Positions 37,149-46,950 of a stretch of DNA of 64,000 nt are shown in pieces. A model generated the notes under the pieces. The model was not told the DNA's origin. It ran no database searches and was given only the letters and a program-made list of their open reading frames with translations. Each line of letters starts with the position of its first letter. The stretch's first letter is position 1. The DNA is from Chloroflexota bacterium (GTDB taxonomy: Bacteria > Chloroflexota > Anaerolineae > UBA1429). The stretch is from positions 62,001-126,000 of the forward strand of contig JAIOAW010000002.1 in the NCBI GenBank assembly GCA_019873625.1. The letters are read 5' to 3'. The position numbers and the translations under genes were made by a program.

Positions 37149-40100
37149 ATGATTGGGCAGCGGCTTGCCGGCCTTGAACTCATCGAACTTGTAGGCATAG
37201 GCGGCGCGGCCGAAGTATACCGCGCCCGCCATCCGCGCTATGGCGACGTGGCCGTCAAAGTCCTCTCTCAGCGCGCCGACCCCGAGATGATTTTGCGCTT
37301 CAACCGAGAGGCGCAACTCCTCGCCCAGTTGGACCATCCCCACATCGTGCACTTGTACGAGATGGGTGAAGAGGCCGGGTTGCGCTACCTGGTGATGGAA
37401 TGGATGCCCGGCGGCAGCCTCAAGGATCGTCTGCAGAAGGGGCCTTTGCCGTGGCAAGACGCGGTGCGCTATGGGCGAGAAATCGCCGAGGCCCTGGCCT
37501 ATGCCCATACGCGAGGCATCGTCCATCGGGATATCAAACCGGGCAATATCCTGTTCGACGCGGCCGGCCGCGCAAAGTTGACGGATTTTGGCCTAGCCCA
37601 CTGGGCCGAGGCCTCGGCGATGACGCGCACGGGCACATTGCTCGGCACCGTCTTTTACCTTTCGCCCGAGCAGGCCGTGGGGCGCAAGGTGGATGCCCGA
37701 AGCGACCTCTATGCCCTAGGGGCGCTCTTGTATGAGATGATCATCGGCGAGCCACCTTTTACGGGGAGTTCCGCCGTGGGGATCATCTATAAGATCATCT
37801 ATGAGCCGGCGCCGCGAGCGCGCGCCCTCAAAGCGGGTCTCCCTGCCGAACTGGATGACCTTCTGAGCGCGCTCTTGGCCAAAGGCGCCGAGCAGCGGCC
37901 CCAGAGCGCTGGGCAGGTGGCTGAGGCCTTGGGGCGATTGCTCGCCGGGCCACCACTCGGTGAAGCCTCTCCGACCATTGGGCCCGTTTTGGAGCGCGCC
38001 GGCGCGGCCTTGCCCCCTTTGATAGGGCGCGAGGAGGAGATGGCCGCCCTGCGGCTAGCCTTAGAGCGCGCCCTCGAAGGGGTGGGGGCGCTTTGCTGGG
38101 TGGCGGGGGAAGCCGGCTTGGGCAAAACGCGCCTCGCCCAAGAATTGGCTAGTGAGGCCCGCCGGCGCGGCGCCCTTGTGCTCCGTGGCGAGTGCCTTTA
38201 CAGCGATTCTCCGAACCCCTATGCGCCCATCCTCGAAATCCTGGATGATTTTGAGGCGCAGCGTGAACCCATGCTCGCCTCACAAGGCGCAGAGGCCGCC
38301 TGGCGTGAGCATTGGGCGCGGCTGGGGAACGTCTTGCGGGCGGGCGCGGGGCAGCCGGGGGGCCTGGCAGCGCCTGCGCACCTGTTTGAGGCATTTACGC
38401 AGTTCCTCATCGAGGTGGCGCGCCCGCAGGGCCTCGTGGTGATCCTCGAGGACCTCCAGTGGGCCAGCCCCACCCTCCTGCAAATTTTGCACTATGCGGC
38501 GCGGAGCCTTTCCGAGGCGCGCGTTCTCCTCTTGGGCACGTATCGCCCGGAGGATATCCTCCCTGGCCCCAACCAGGCGCCGCACCCTTTGCAGGAGGTG
38601 CTGCGCCGTTTAAGCCGCGAGCAGTTGCACCGGGAAATCCGCCTGCGGCCGCTTTCCCCCTTCGATGTGGAGGGGCTAGCCCAAGAGGCGTTGAAGGCCG
38701 AAGCGGTGAGCGGCGAACTCCTCGACCTCCTGGTGCGAGAGGCCGAAGGGAACCCCTTTTACCTCTTGGAGATGCTCCGCTTTTTGCAGGAGCAAGGGTT
38801 CCTTGAGCAACGAGGGGGCGCTTGGCAGTTGGCGCGTGCCCCTGGGGAAGGGAGCATCCCGCCGACGATCTTGGGCCTGGTGATGCGGCGCGTCGAGCGG
38901 CTGGATGCGCCGAGCCGCGAGTTGCTCGATTGGGCGGCCGTGATGGGCCAGCGTTTGGACCTGAGGCTGCTCGCGGAATTGACCGGCTCATCGCTGATGG
39001 CCGTGATGCGCCAACTGCACCGCATCGCCCAAGATCACGGCCTAGTCATCGCCGATGAGGAGGCCTTTCATTTTGCCCATGCCAAAGTTCAGCAAGCGCT
39101 CTATGAGGCGATGCCCCCCTTTATGCGGCGCGAGGGCCACCGCCTTTTGGGGCAGGCCCTCGAGGCGCGCGCTCAGGCCGGCGAAGCCGTGGATGTTTAC
39201 GCCCTGGCGCGCCATTTTGCCCTGGCGGGGGATGTGCAGCGCGGCTACCGTTACAGCGTGATGGCGGCTGACCAGGCCGAGGCGGCCTTGGCCTTCGAGG
39301 AGGCCGCCGACCACCTGCGCCGGGCGCTCGAAATGCTCGAGGAGATGCCCGAGTTGGAATCTCCGCCGCAACGTCTGCATCTCACCCACCGTTTAGGGCG
39401 CCTTCTCCTTTCGATAGGGCGGTTCGAAGCGGCCCTCGCCACGCTTCAGGGGGCGTTGGATCTCGCCAAGGCTTGGGGAGAGCGCGCCATTCAGGCGGAT
39501 GTTTCGCTCGACATCGGCCTTGTGCATGGGCGGCTTGGCGAATGGGAAGAGATGCTCCGCTGGGGCGATGAGAGCCTGCGCCTGGCAGAGGCCTTGCAGG
39601 ACCCCGAGCGGATGGTTCGGGCGTTGATCTCGACGGGCTTTTATGCCTTTGAAGGGGGAGACTGGGCCTCGGCGGCGGAGCGCCTTTCCAGAGCCGAGGC
39701 CTTGGCCGAGGAGAACAACCTAACGCTCCTTGGGGCGCGGGCGGCGGGGAACCGGGCCATCTTGGAAAATGCTCGCGGCCAGCATACATTGGCCCTGCAA
39801 CGCCTGCAATCGAGCATCGCCACCTTCCGCCGTTTGGGTATGATGGCCGATGTGGCCCGCGGCTTGAACAATATGGGGATGGTCTATTACGCGCTGGCCG
39901 ATTTCGCCCAGGCGCGGGCCTGCTACCGAGAGGCGCTCGAGATCTTTGGCCGGCTGGGCGATGTGCGCGAACAGGGGGTGGCCCACCTCCACCTGGCGGA
40001 AGTCGCCCTCGCCGAAGGGGCCTTGGAAGAGGCGCGCGCCCACTGCGTGCAGGCCGTGCGGAGGTTTTCTCGCCTTGGGTTCGAGTTGGGCATCGCCGAT

Positions 40101-40367
40101 GTGGGGCGGGTGTATGGGGGGATTGCGGCGCAGGAGGGGCGCACGGCCGTGGCTGAACGATACCTGCGCGAGGCACTTGCCATCTATGAAACCCACGGCG
40201 ACCAACTCAATGTGGCCGAAACGCGCCAAGCGCTCGCCGTGCTCCTGGAAAAGGCCGGCAAGGCCTATGAAGCCCAAGAGCACCTCGAGCAATCTCGCAT
40301 CATCTACCGCGCCCTGCTCGACGCCGCCGAAGGGGAACCCCCGGCGGAGGGCAACCCCGGCGGGTAA
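37149..40367 (+). CDS. Serine/threonine protein kinase - AAA ATPase - TPR multidomain protein
   Basis: VAVKVLSQ, GIVHRDIKPGNILFDAAGRAKLTDFGLA; Walker A VAGEAGLGKTRLAQELA; C-terminal TPR-like repeats. Confidence 0.92.
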   Translation: MIGQRLAGLELIELVGIGGAAEVYRARHPRYGDVAVKVLSQRADPEMILRFNREAQLLAQLDHPHIVHLYEMGEEAGLRYLVMEWMPGGSLKDRLQKGPLPWQDAVRYGREIAEALAYAHTRGIVHRDIKPGNILFDAAGRAKLTDFGLAHWAEASAMTRTGTLLGTVFYLSPEQAVGRKVDARSDLYALGALLYEMIIGEPPFTGSSAVGIIYKIIYEPAPRARALKAGLPAELDDLLSALLAKGAEQRPQSAGQVAEALGRLLAGPPLGEASPTIGPVLERAGAALPPLIGREEEMAALRLALERALEGVGALCWVAGEAGLGKTRLAQELASEARRRGALVLRGECLYSDSPNPYAPILEILDDFEAQREPMLASQGAEAAWREHWARLGNVLRAGAGQPGGLAAPAHLFEAFTQFLIEVARPQGLVVILEDLQWASPTLLQILHYAARSLSEARVLLLGTYRPEDILPGPNQAPHPLQEVLRRLSREQLHREIRLRPLSPFDVEGLAQEALKAEAVSGELLDLLVREAEGNPFYLLEMLRFLQEQGFLEQRGGAWQLARAPGEGSIPPTILGLVMRRVERLDAPSRELLDWAAVMGQRLDLRLLAELTGSSLMAVMRQLHRIAQDHGLVIADEEAFHFAHAKVQQALYEAMPPFMRREGHRLLGQALEARAQAGEAVDVYALARHFALAGDVQRGYRYSVMAADQAEAALAFEEAADHLRRALEMLEEMPELESPPQRLHLTHRLGRLLLSIGRFEAALATLQGALDLAKAWGERAIQADVSLDIGLVHGRLGEWEEMLRWGDESLRLAEALQDPERMVRALISTGFYAFEGGDWASAAERLSRAEALAEENNLTLLGARAAGNRAILENARGQHTLALQRLQSSIATFRRLGMMADVARGLNNMGMVYYALADFAQARACYREALEIFGRLGDVREQGVAHLHLAEVALAEGALEEARAHCVQAVRRFSRLGFELGIADVGRVYGGIAAQEGRTAVAERYLREALAIYETHGDQLNVAETRQALAVLLEKAGKAYEAQEHLEQSRIIYRALLDAAEGEPPAEGNPGG

Positions 40368-40837
40368 GGCGCCACGTCGGGCGTCGGCCCGAAGTCGCGT
40401 AGATGTTCGGCGATGGTGCGCCCCGTGCAAGGATGGCGAACCTCGGGGGCGATCTCCGCAAGCGGCACGAGCACGGTGCTGCGCGAGAGCATCCCCGGGT
40501 GGGGGATCGTCAGATCAGCGCTCTCGAGGCAAAGGTCCCCATAGAGGAGGATATCCAGGTCAATCACACGGGGGCCGTAGCGCACCGTGGGCACGCGCCC
40601 TAGGGCCGTTTCGATGGCCTTCAAACGCCGGAGGAGTTCTTCTGGCGGGATGGCCGTCTCGAGTGCGCAGGCGGCGTTGAGAAAGCGCGGTTGCTCCACC
40701 ACGCCCCAGGGTTCCGTCTCGCAAAGGGAAGATACGGCCAGAAGGCGCCCCAACCCCTCAATGGCCTGCAGGGCGCGGCGGATGGATGCCTCTCGATCGC
40801 CCAGGTTCGAGCCAAGGCCGAGATAGACCACCGTCAT
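40304..40837 (-). CDS. folK: 2-amino-4-hydroxy-6-hydroxymethyldihydropteridine pyrophosphokinase
   Basis: VYLGLGSNLGDREASIRRAL; GPRVIDLDILLYGD; IPHPGMLSRSTVLVPLAEIAPE. Confidence 0.95.
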   Translation of the reverse strand: MTVVYLGLGSNLGDREASIRRALQAIEGLGRLLAVSSLCETEPWGVVEQPRFLNAACALETAIPPEELLRRLKAIETALGRVPTVRYGPRVIDLDILLYGDLCLESADLTIPHPGMLSRSTVLVPLAEIAPEVRHPCTGRTIAEHLRDFGPTPDVAPYPPGLPSAGGSPSAASSRAR

Positions 40838-42090
40838 ACGATGTTCCCCCGCTTTTGGAAGGCCTCGACCATCCGCAGGGCGCGTACGGTGGCTTGCACG
40901 TCATGCACGCGCACGATGTGCACCGCGCCGCGCAAAACCGCCGTTACCACAGAGGCCAGCGTCCCTTCGAGGCGCTCTTCGGGCGGCAGGTTGAGCGTGT
41001 AGCCGATGAATGACTTGCGCGAGGGGCCGATGAGCATCGGGTAGCCCAGCACGCGGAACTCGCCGATGTGGTTCAAAAGCGAGAGGTTCTGTTCCACCGT
41101 CTTGCCGAAACCGATGCCGGGGTCCACCAGGAGGCGCTCCGGCGCGATGCCCTGTTCTAAGGCCAACGCGATTTGCCCCCTGAGTTCGCGGAGGATATCG
41201 GCAAAGAGGTCCTCATAGTGCACGCCGATATAGCGCCCACCGAGGCGCGCCTCTTGCGCGGCATTATGCGGGCGGCTGCGGTTGTGCATTATGATGATCG
41301 GCACGCGGCGCTCCGCCGCTAGGGGGGCCATCTCGGGGTCCATCCGGAGGCCCCAGACGTCGTTAATCATATCGGCCCCCGCGTCGAGGGCGGCGCGGGC
41401 CACAGAGGCCTTGTAGGTATCCACCGAAAGGGGAGCATCCGTTTCGGCGCGGAGGGCACGGATGGCCGGCACCACGCGGGCGATTTCCGTCTCGGCATCC
41501 ACCGGGGCAGCCCCCGGCCGGGTGGATTCTCCGCCGATATCCAAGATATCCGCCCCCTCGGCAAGCATCTGCAAGGCCCGCGAGACCACGCGCTGGAGAA
41601 AGGGCCTATCCTCCGGCCCGGCGAGGAGGCCATCTCCGGAGAAAGAATCCGGCGTTACGTTCAAGATGCCCATCACATAGGTGCGCTCGCCCCAGGCGAA
41701 TTCGCGCGACCCAATGCGGCATAAGGGATAGAATGGCCCTTGGCGAGCCTGCAAGGCCTCGGCGATTTCGCGGGCCAGGGCGTGCGCTGCGCCATCCCCC
41801 AAGGCTTGAAGAGTTTGGATGAGCGCCTGGAAGGCCTGGGCTGGCCCGGCGAGGGAAAGGTCGCAGGTGGCCTCCCCTTTGGGTTGGGCTAATGCCGCAA
41901 AGGCGCCCATTTCTCGGGTGCGGATGGCGAGAGCCTCGGCTAGGGCGAGGGGCACATCGTGCGCCTTGAGCGCGAGGCCGTCGGGAGAGGCTGCGCCGAA
42001 GGCGCCCTGCTTGGCTAGTTCTTGGCACCAGTGCGGCAGGGCCGAATGATCCGGCACATAGATGCGCACGTTGTAGCGGTTTGGGGCCAT
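40834..42090 (-). CDS. folP: Dihydropteroate synthase with about 135-aa N-terminal extension
   Basis: YVMGILNVTPDSFSGDG; DIGGESTRPGAAPV; MINDVWGL; GIGFGKTVEQNLSLL; ATG overlaps with folK. Confidence 0.94.
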   Translation of the reverse strand: MAPNRYNVRIYVPDHSALPHWCQELAKQGAFGAASPDGLALKAHDVPLALAEALAIRTREMGAFAALAQPKGEATCDLSLAGPAQAFQALIQTLQALGDGAAHALAREIAEALQARQGPFYPLCRIGSREFAWGERTYVMGILNVTPDSFSGDGLLAGPEDRPFLQRVVSRALQMLAEGADILDIGGESTRPGAAPVDAETEIARVVPAIRALRAETDAPLSVDTYKASVARAALDAGADMINDVWGLRMDPEMAPLAAERRVPIIIMHNRSRPHNAAQEARLGGRYIGVHYEDLFADILRELRGQIALALEQGIAPERLLVDPGIGFGKTVEQNLSLLNHIGEFRVLGYPMLIGPSRKSFIGYTLNLPPEERLEGTLASVVTAVLRGAVHIVRVHDVQATVRALRMVEAFQKRGNIV

Positions 42091-42101
42091 ACCTAACCCT
42101 T

Positions 42102-42743
42102 TTACGCGCGTTTCGGCTTCAAGATGACCACACGCGGCTCCTCGCCGAGTTGAGATTTCGTAACCGTCAGGCTCTCCATCTCCTCAGCGTGTTTGACGCC
42201 CATTTCGTTCAAAAAGCGCGTCACGGTGCCCAGTTGCGTCTCGAGGTCAGCCACGCGGTAATACATCGGGATAACGATGCTCGGCTCGAGGAGATTGACG
42301 GTCTCGACCGCGCGCGTGGCGCTGAGCGCCGTGCGCCCCCCCACGGGGATGAACAGGATGTCCACGCCGTCGAACTGCTCCATCTGGGCCTGCGTGGGCA
42401 CTTGGCGCATATGCCCCAGGTGGCAAACCGTCAAATCTTCCGCCTCGATGAGGTAGGCCGTGTTGCGGCCGTGGCCGTCATTGGGGTAGGGCGGGTCATC
42501 GGTGGCCACGCCGATGACGAACGTGCCGGCCACCTCATACTCCCCCGGCCCGGTGATGGCATAGTAAGGGTTGCGCACCGCGGCGAGATAGTTATGCTCG
42601 GGGTGATCGTGGCTCACGGTGACGATATTGGCCGTCAACCGGGGGAGGCGGTAGCCCAGTTCCGGCGGGAAGGGGTCGCACACGACGGCACACCCTTTGG
42701 TGCGCAGGCGAAAACAACAGTGGCCGTACCAGGTGATCTCCAT
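42102..42743 (-). CDS. MBL-fold metal-dependent hydrolase
   Basis: MEITWYGHCCFRLRTKGCAVVCDPF; VSHDHPEHNYL; VCHLGHMRQVP. Confidence 0.85.
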   Translation of the reverse strand: MEITWYGHCCFRLRTKGCAVVCDPFPPELGYRLPRLTANIVTVSHDHPEHNYLAAVRNPYYAITGPGEYEVAGTFVIGVATDDPPYPNDGHGRNTAYLIEAEDLTVCHLGHMRQVPTQAQMEQFDGVDILFIPVGGRTALSATRAVETVNLLEPSIVIPMYYRVADLETQLGTVTRFLNEMGVKHAEEMESLTVTKSQLGEEPRVVILKPKRA

Positions 42744-42751
42744 AAGGCTCC

Positions 42752-43651
42752 TTATGTTTCACTCGCGCCTTGCTGTGGGCTACGAACCGTCTCCGCCAGG
42801 GCCAGGTGGGTGCCCTCAAGGCCCCGGATGCGCACATCGCGGCGGATCAACCCTCGTGCGGTGAGGCGCTCCATCAGGCGCCCCCATTCCCAATCGTCCC
42901 AGCGGAAAAGGCGGCGTGCCATCGCCTCTGGCACGGCGATGACATTGCGCAAGTAGCGCAGGAGAAGCGTATCCATGGCCTGATCGGTGGAAATGGCGCG
43001 GGCCTTTTCGGGCACATCGGGGAAGCGCCGTAAAAAGAGGTCATACACGTAGGCATAGCCCCAGCGGTTGGCGTCCGAAATCCCCACCTTGACGATCTTC
43101 ATCTCCGCCTGAAGTTCGGCGATGGCGCGCTCGAAACTCCGCGCCACGGCCCCGCCGCCGGCCAACCCGGCCACCTGGCGCAGGCGGCTCGTGGCCATGG
43201 CCCCTTCTTTGAGGAGGGCCTCATAGATGTTCTTGGCCTCCGCCGTCATTTGGCCGGCCTCATACTGTTCTAGGTAGTCCTCGATATCCCCATAGTTGGG
43301 CGAGAGGGCGTAGAAAAAGGGCACCAGTTCGAGCGAGACGAGGGTGGCCGTGTTGCAGAGGATTTTGGCATAATAGACCTCGCCCCGCGCGGGGAGCGTG
43401 TCTTTCCACTGCCAGGTGCGGTCCAAGTACACGTTGTTGTGCTCCTCGGGAATGCCCCCGCGCGCGCCCGCGATGGCGTTCCAGAAGGTGGGCATCTCGA
43501 TATCGCGGTTGCCAAAGAGGAAGCAAAAACCCACTTCGTCCACAAAGGCTTTGGCGGCTCGTTCGTTCGTTACGCGCAGGGCTGGCGTGCGGTGGTAACG
43601 GATATCGCGCAGGGCCTCCACGGTCTCGAGGTCAAGTTCGGGTTCTGGCAT
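42752..43651 (-). CDS. Hypothetical winged-helix-like protein (possibly AlkZ-related)
   Basis: 299-aa [62 protein letters not shown] pattern; family recall only. Confidence 0.5.
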   Translation of the reverse strand: MPEPELDLETVEALRDIRYHRTPALRVTNERAAKAFVDEVGFCFLFGNRDIEMPTFWNAIAGARGGIPEEHNNVYLDRTWQWKDTLPARGEVYYAKILCNTATLVSLELVPFFYALSPNYGDIEDYLEQYEAGQMTAEAKNIYEALLKEGAMATSRLRQVAGLAGGGAVARSFERAIAELQAEMKIVKVGISDANRWGYAYVYDLFLRRFPDVPEKARAISTDQAMDTLLLRYLRNVIAVPEAMARRLFRWDDWEWGRLMERLTARGLIRRDVRIRGLEGTHLALAETVRSPQQGASET

Positions 43652-43672
43652 ATCACCCCTCAGAAAACGCGC

Positions 43673-44881
43673 TCAATGCCCCAAGCGCCGGCGCAAGTGC
43701 GCCGTCAAGGCGGGAACGATCTCGAACAGGTCTCCCACGATGCCGTACGTGGCGATATCGAAGATGGGCGCCTCCGGATCCTTGTTGATGGCCACGATGA
43801 CCTTCGAGGTGCCCATCCCTGCGCGATGCTGGACGGCCCCCGAAATCCCGCAGGCGATATAGAGGTCTGGGCGCACGGTGCGCCCCGTTTGCCCCACTTG
43901 GTGGGCGTAGGGAATCCAGCCGGCATCCACGGCGGCACGCGAGGCGCCCAAGGCGGCGCCCAGCACGTTGGCCAATTCCCGTAAGACGGCGAACCCCTCC
44001 GGCCCGCCCACGCCTGCCCCGCCGGAGACGATGATGCGCGCCTCGGCCAAGTTCACCTCTTCGCTGGCGGGCAGGAAGTCGAGCACCTTGGTCGCGATTT
44101 CCTCTTCAGCAAGGAGGCGCATCGTGACGGGGATGATCTCACCCGTGCGCTCCCCGTTGGGGGTGGGCACCTCGAACACGCGGTGGCGCACGGTGGCCAT
44201 CTGCGGGCGATGGTTCGGCGTGACGATGGTGGCCATAATGTTCCCGCCGTAGGCCGGGCGCGTCTGGATCAGCCGCCGCGTCTGGGCCTCGATGTCGAGG
44301 GCGGTGCAATCGGCCGTGAGGCCCGTGTGGAGTTGTGTGGCCACCGCGCCGGCGAGGTCTCGCCCGCGGGCGCTGGCACCCAAAAGGAGGATTTCCGGTC
44401 GGTGTTCCCGCGCCAAGGCCACTAGGAGGTGGGCGTAGGGGGCCGTCCGGTAGGCGGCCAGAGTGGCATCATCTGCCCAAAAGACGCGATCGGCCCCGTA
44501 GGCGATGGCCTCGCGGGCCACGTCTCTCACATTGTGCCCAAACACGCAGGCCGTGAGGGGCACTTGCAGGGCATCGGCCAGGCGCCGGCCCACACCCATC
44601 ATCTCCCAAGAGAGGCTCACGGCGCGCCCCTGGAATTGCTCCACCCACACCCACACGCCGCGCGCCTCCTCAGGGGAGGCCGCGTCCTCGGCGCGCAAGG
44701 CGGCCTGGCGGGGCAGGCTAAGCGCCTCAACCGGGCAAACGGGGAGGCAGGCCCCGCAGGCGGTGCACCGTTCGTTGACGACGGCGATGCCGCCCTCCAA
44801 AGCGAGCGCCCCATAGAGGCAGGCCTCCAGGCAGGCCTCACAGCCAATGCATCGTTCGGTGTCAATGGTCAACCAGGCCAT
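43673..44881 (-). CDS. Electron transfer flavoprotein alpha subunit with N-terminal 2x[4Fe-4S] ferredoxin domain
   Basis: [17 protein letters not shown]...[16 protein letters not shown]-terminal [64 protein letters not shown]. Confidence 0.95.
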   Translation of the reverse strand: MAWLTIDTERCIGCEACLEACLYGALALEGGIAVVNERCTACGACLPVCPVEALSLPRQAALRAEDAASPEEARGVWVWVEQFQGRAVSLSWEMMGVGRRLADALQVPLTACVFGHNVRDVAREAIAYGADRVFWADDATLAAYRTAPYAHLLVALAREHRPEILLLGASARGRDLAGAVATQLHTGLTADCTALDIEAQTRRLIQTRPAYGGNIMATIVTPNHRPQMATVRHRVFEVPTPNGERTGEIIPVTMRLLAEEEIATKVLDFLPASEEVNLAEARIIVSGGAGVGGPEGFAVLRELANVLGAALGASRAAVDAGWIPYAHQVGQTGRTVRPDLYIACGISGAVQHRAGMGTSKVIVAINKDPEAPIFDIATYGIVGDLFEIVPALTAHLRRRLGH

Positions 44882-44883
44882 AT

Positions 44884-45696
44884 TTAGATGAATCCCTCCT
44901 GGTGCAGGTGCTCGGCCAGCCGTTCGGCGATTTCCTCAGGCATGCTGCCGGTGATCCAGGCAACCTCTCCCTCGCGCCGCGGAGGAGAAAAGACGCGAAC
45001 GACCTGCGTGGGCGAGCCTTGTAGGCCGAAAAACCGCGCCTCGGCATTGGGCAGGGCAGATTCATCCCAGACGGGGATCTCGGCGCGGCGCGCCCGCCGC
45101 AGGAGGCGCGGGTTGGGGTCTCGCGGGGTGTTGATGTCTTTGAGCACGGTGAGGACGGCCGGCAGGCGCGCCTCCACCACCTCGGTGCCCTCCTCAAGAA
45201 GGCGCTCCACGACGATTTTCCCCGCCTGAGGGTCGAGCGTGCGGATGCGCGAGACGTAGGTGATCTGCGGCCAGCCCAGTTGATTGGCGATGCCCGGCCC
45301 CACCTGGCCCGTATCGCCATCTATGGCCTGCTTGCCGCATAGGATGAGGTCGCAGGGGCCGAGTTGGCGTATGGCCTGGGCTAGGGTGTAGGCCGTGGCC
45401 CAGGTATCGGCGCCCGCAAAGGCGGGGCTGCTCAAGAGGATGGCCTCATCGCAGCCCATCGCTAGGGCATCGCGCAGTTCTTGTTCGGCCTGGGGCGGCC
45501 CCATCGTCAGCGCGGTCACGCTCCCGCCGTGGGCCTCCACCAGGCGCAGGGCCTCTTCGATGGCATAGAGATCAAAGGGGTTGATGGTGGAGGCCACTTG
45601 GTCTCGCATAAGGGTCTTGGTTTCGGGGTGAAACTGGACCTCCACCGTATTCGGCACTGACTTGATGCAAACGATGATGCGCAAAGGCCACCTCAT
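44884..45696 (-). CDS. Electron transfer flavoprotein beta subunit
   Basis: IIVCIKSVPNTVEVQFHPETKTLMRD...INPFDLYAIEEALRL; ILCGKQAIDGDTGQVGPGIANQLGWPQITYV. Confidence 0.95.
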   Translation of the reverse strand: MRWPLRIIVCIKSVPNTVEVQFHPETKTLMRDQVASTINPFDLYAIEEALRLVEAHGGSVTALTMGPPQAEQELRDALAMGCDEAILLSSPAFAGADTWATAYTLAQAIRQLGPCDLILCGKQAIDGDTGQVGPGIANQLGWPQITYVSRIRTLDPQAGKIVVERLLEEGTEVVEARLPAVLTVLKDINTPRDPNPRLLRRARRAEIPVWDESALPNAEARFFGLQGSPTQVVRVFSPPRREGEVAWITGSMPEEIAERLAEHLHQEGFI

Positions 45697-45815
45697 AAGG
45701 CGCAGGATTGTTAAAAGTATACCACAACGGGGAGGCGAGGGAAAAGGCCCACGTTTCTTAGGGGCACATTAGGGCACCTTGGTCGTATACGGGGTGCCGG
45801 CCACCTCGCCCGCAC

Positions 45816-45835
45816 CGCGAGGCAGGAGCCTCGCG
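45816..45835. repeat. Perfect 8-bp-arm palindromic hairpin in divergent intergenic region
   Basis: cgcgaggc-agga-gcctcgcg. Confidence 0.5.
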
Positions 45836-45859
45836 CTCCAAAAAGGGGTACGCGAAGAC

Positions 45860-45888
45860 TTGGCCTCCTCCAGAAAAGGGCTTACAAT
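45860..45888 (+). promoter_or_regulatory. Putative moxR operon promoter
   Basis: TTGGCC-N17-TACAAT upstream of ATG at 45915. Confidence 0.5.
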
Positions 45889-45914
45889 AAATATACCTTG
45901 TGGGGGAGGCGCGA

Positions 45915-46877
45915 ATGATTACCCAAGAAGCCAGGGCCTTTGCCGAGGCCGTCATCCAAAATGTCGAGCGCGTCATCGTGGGCAAGCGCGAGGCCATCGA
46001 ACTGGCCTTGGTGGCCCTTTTGTGCGAGGGGCATATCCTCATCGAAGATGTGCCCGGCGTGGGCAAGACGATGCTGGCGCGTGCCTTGGCCATCTCGCTC
46101 GGGTGCAGTTTCAAACGCCTGCAATGCACGCCGGACCTTTTGCCCAACGATGTGACCGGCGTTTCGGTCTATAACCAGAAGACGGGCGAGTTCGAGTTCC
46201 GCCCAGGGCCGGCCTTTGTGAACATCCTCTTGGCCGATGAAATCAACCGCGCCACACCGCGCACACAATCTGCCTTGCTGGAGGCGATGGGCGAGTATCA
46301 AGTTTCGGTGGATGGCGTCACGCGCGCCTTGCCGCGGCCCTTCCTCGTCTTGGCGACGCAGAACCCCATCGAATATGAGGGCACCTTCCCGCTGCCCGAG
46401 GCCCAGTTGGATCGCTTTTTGATGCGCATCAACCTGGGCTACCCCTCCTTCGAAGAGGAACAGCAAATCCTGCTCAACCTACAGCGCGTGCACCCCATCG
46501 AGACGATCGACCAGGTGGTGGATGTGGAGCACCTGCGTGCGATGCAGCGTTCTTTCTGGGAGACGACCGTGGATGAGACAGTGCGCGGGTATATCGTGCG
46601 CCTAGTGCAGGCCACGCGCACCCATCGCGATTTGGCCCTGGGGGCCAGCCCGCGCGGGAGTTTGGGGCTGTACCGCGCCGCGCAGGCCCTGGCCGTCCTT
46701 AGGGGGCGAGATTACGTCCTCCCCGATGATGTGAAGCACCTGGCGCCGTATGTGCTCACCCATCGGCTCATCGTCAAGCCGGAGAGCGCCCTGCGGGGGC
46801 GGACGGCGGCAGGGGTTCTTCAATCGGTGTTGGAGGAGACGCCTCTCGATATCGGCGCGTTGCAGCCGGCGCGCTAG
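45915..46877 (+). CDS. MoxR-family AAA ATPase
   Basis: [73 protein letters not shown]. Confidence 0.95.
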   Translation: MITQEARAFAEAVIQNVERVIVGKREAIELALVALLCEGHILIEDVPGVGKTMLARALAISLGCSFKRLQCTPDLLPNDVTGVSVYNQKTGEFEFRPGPAFVNILLADEINRATPRTQSALLEAMGEYQVSVDGVTRALPRPFLVLATQNPIEYEGTFPLPEAQLDRFLMRINLGYPSFEEEQQILLNLQRVHPIETIDQVVDVEHLRAMQRSFWETTVDETVRGYIVRLVQATRTHRDLALGASPRGSLGLYRAAQALAVLRGRDYVLPDDVKHLAPYVLTHRLIVKPESALRGRTAAGVLQSVLEETPLDIGALQPAR

Positions 46878-46950
46878 GCGCGCCGGGGCGCGAGGGGCTG
46901 AGAGGGTGGCCCTCGCCATAGAGGGCACCTGGCGGTGAACGGATGGCGGT

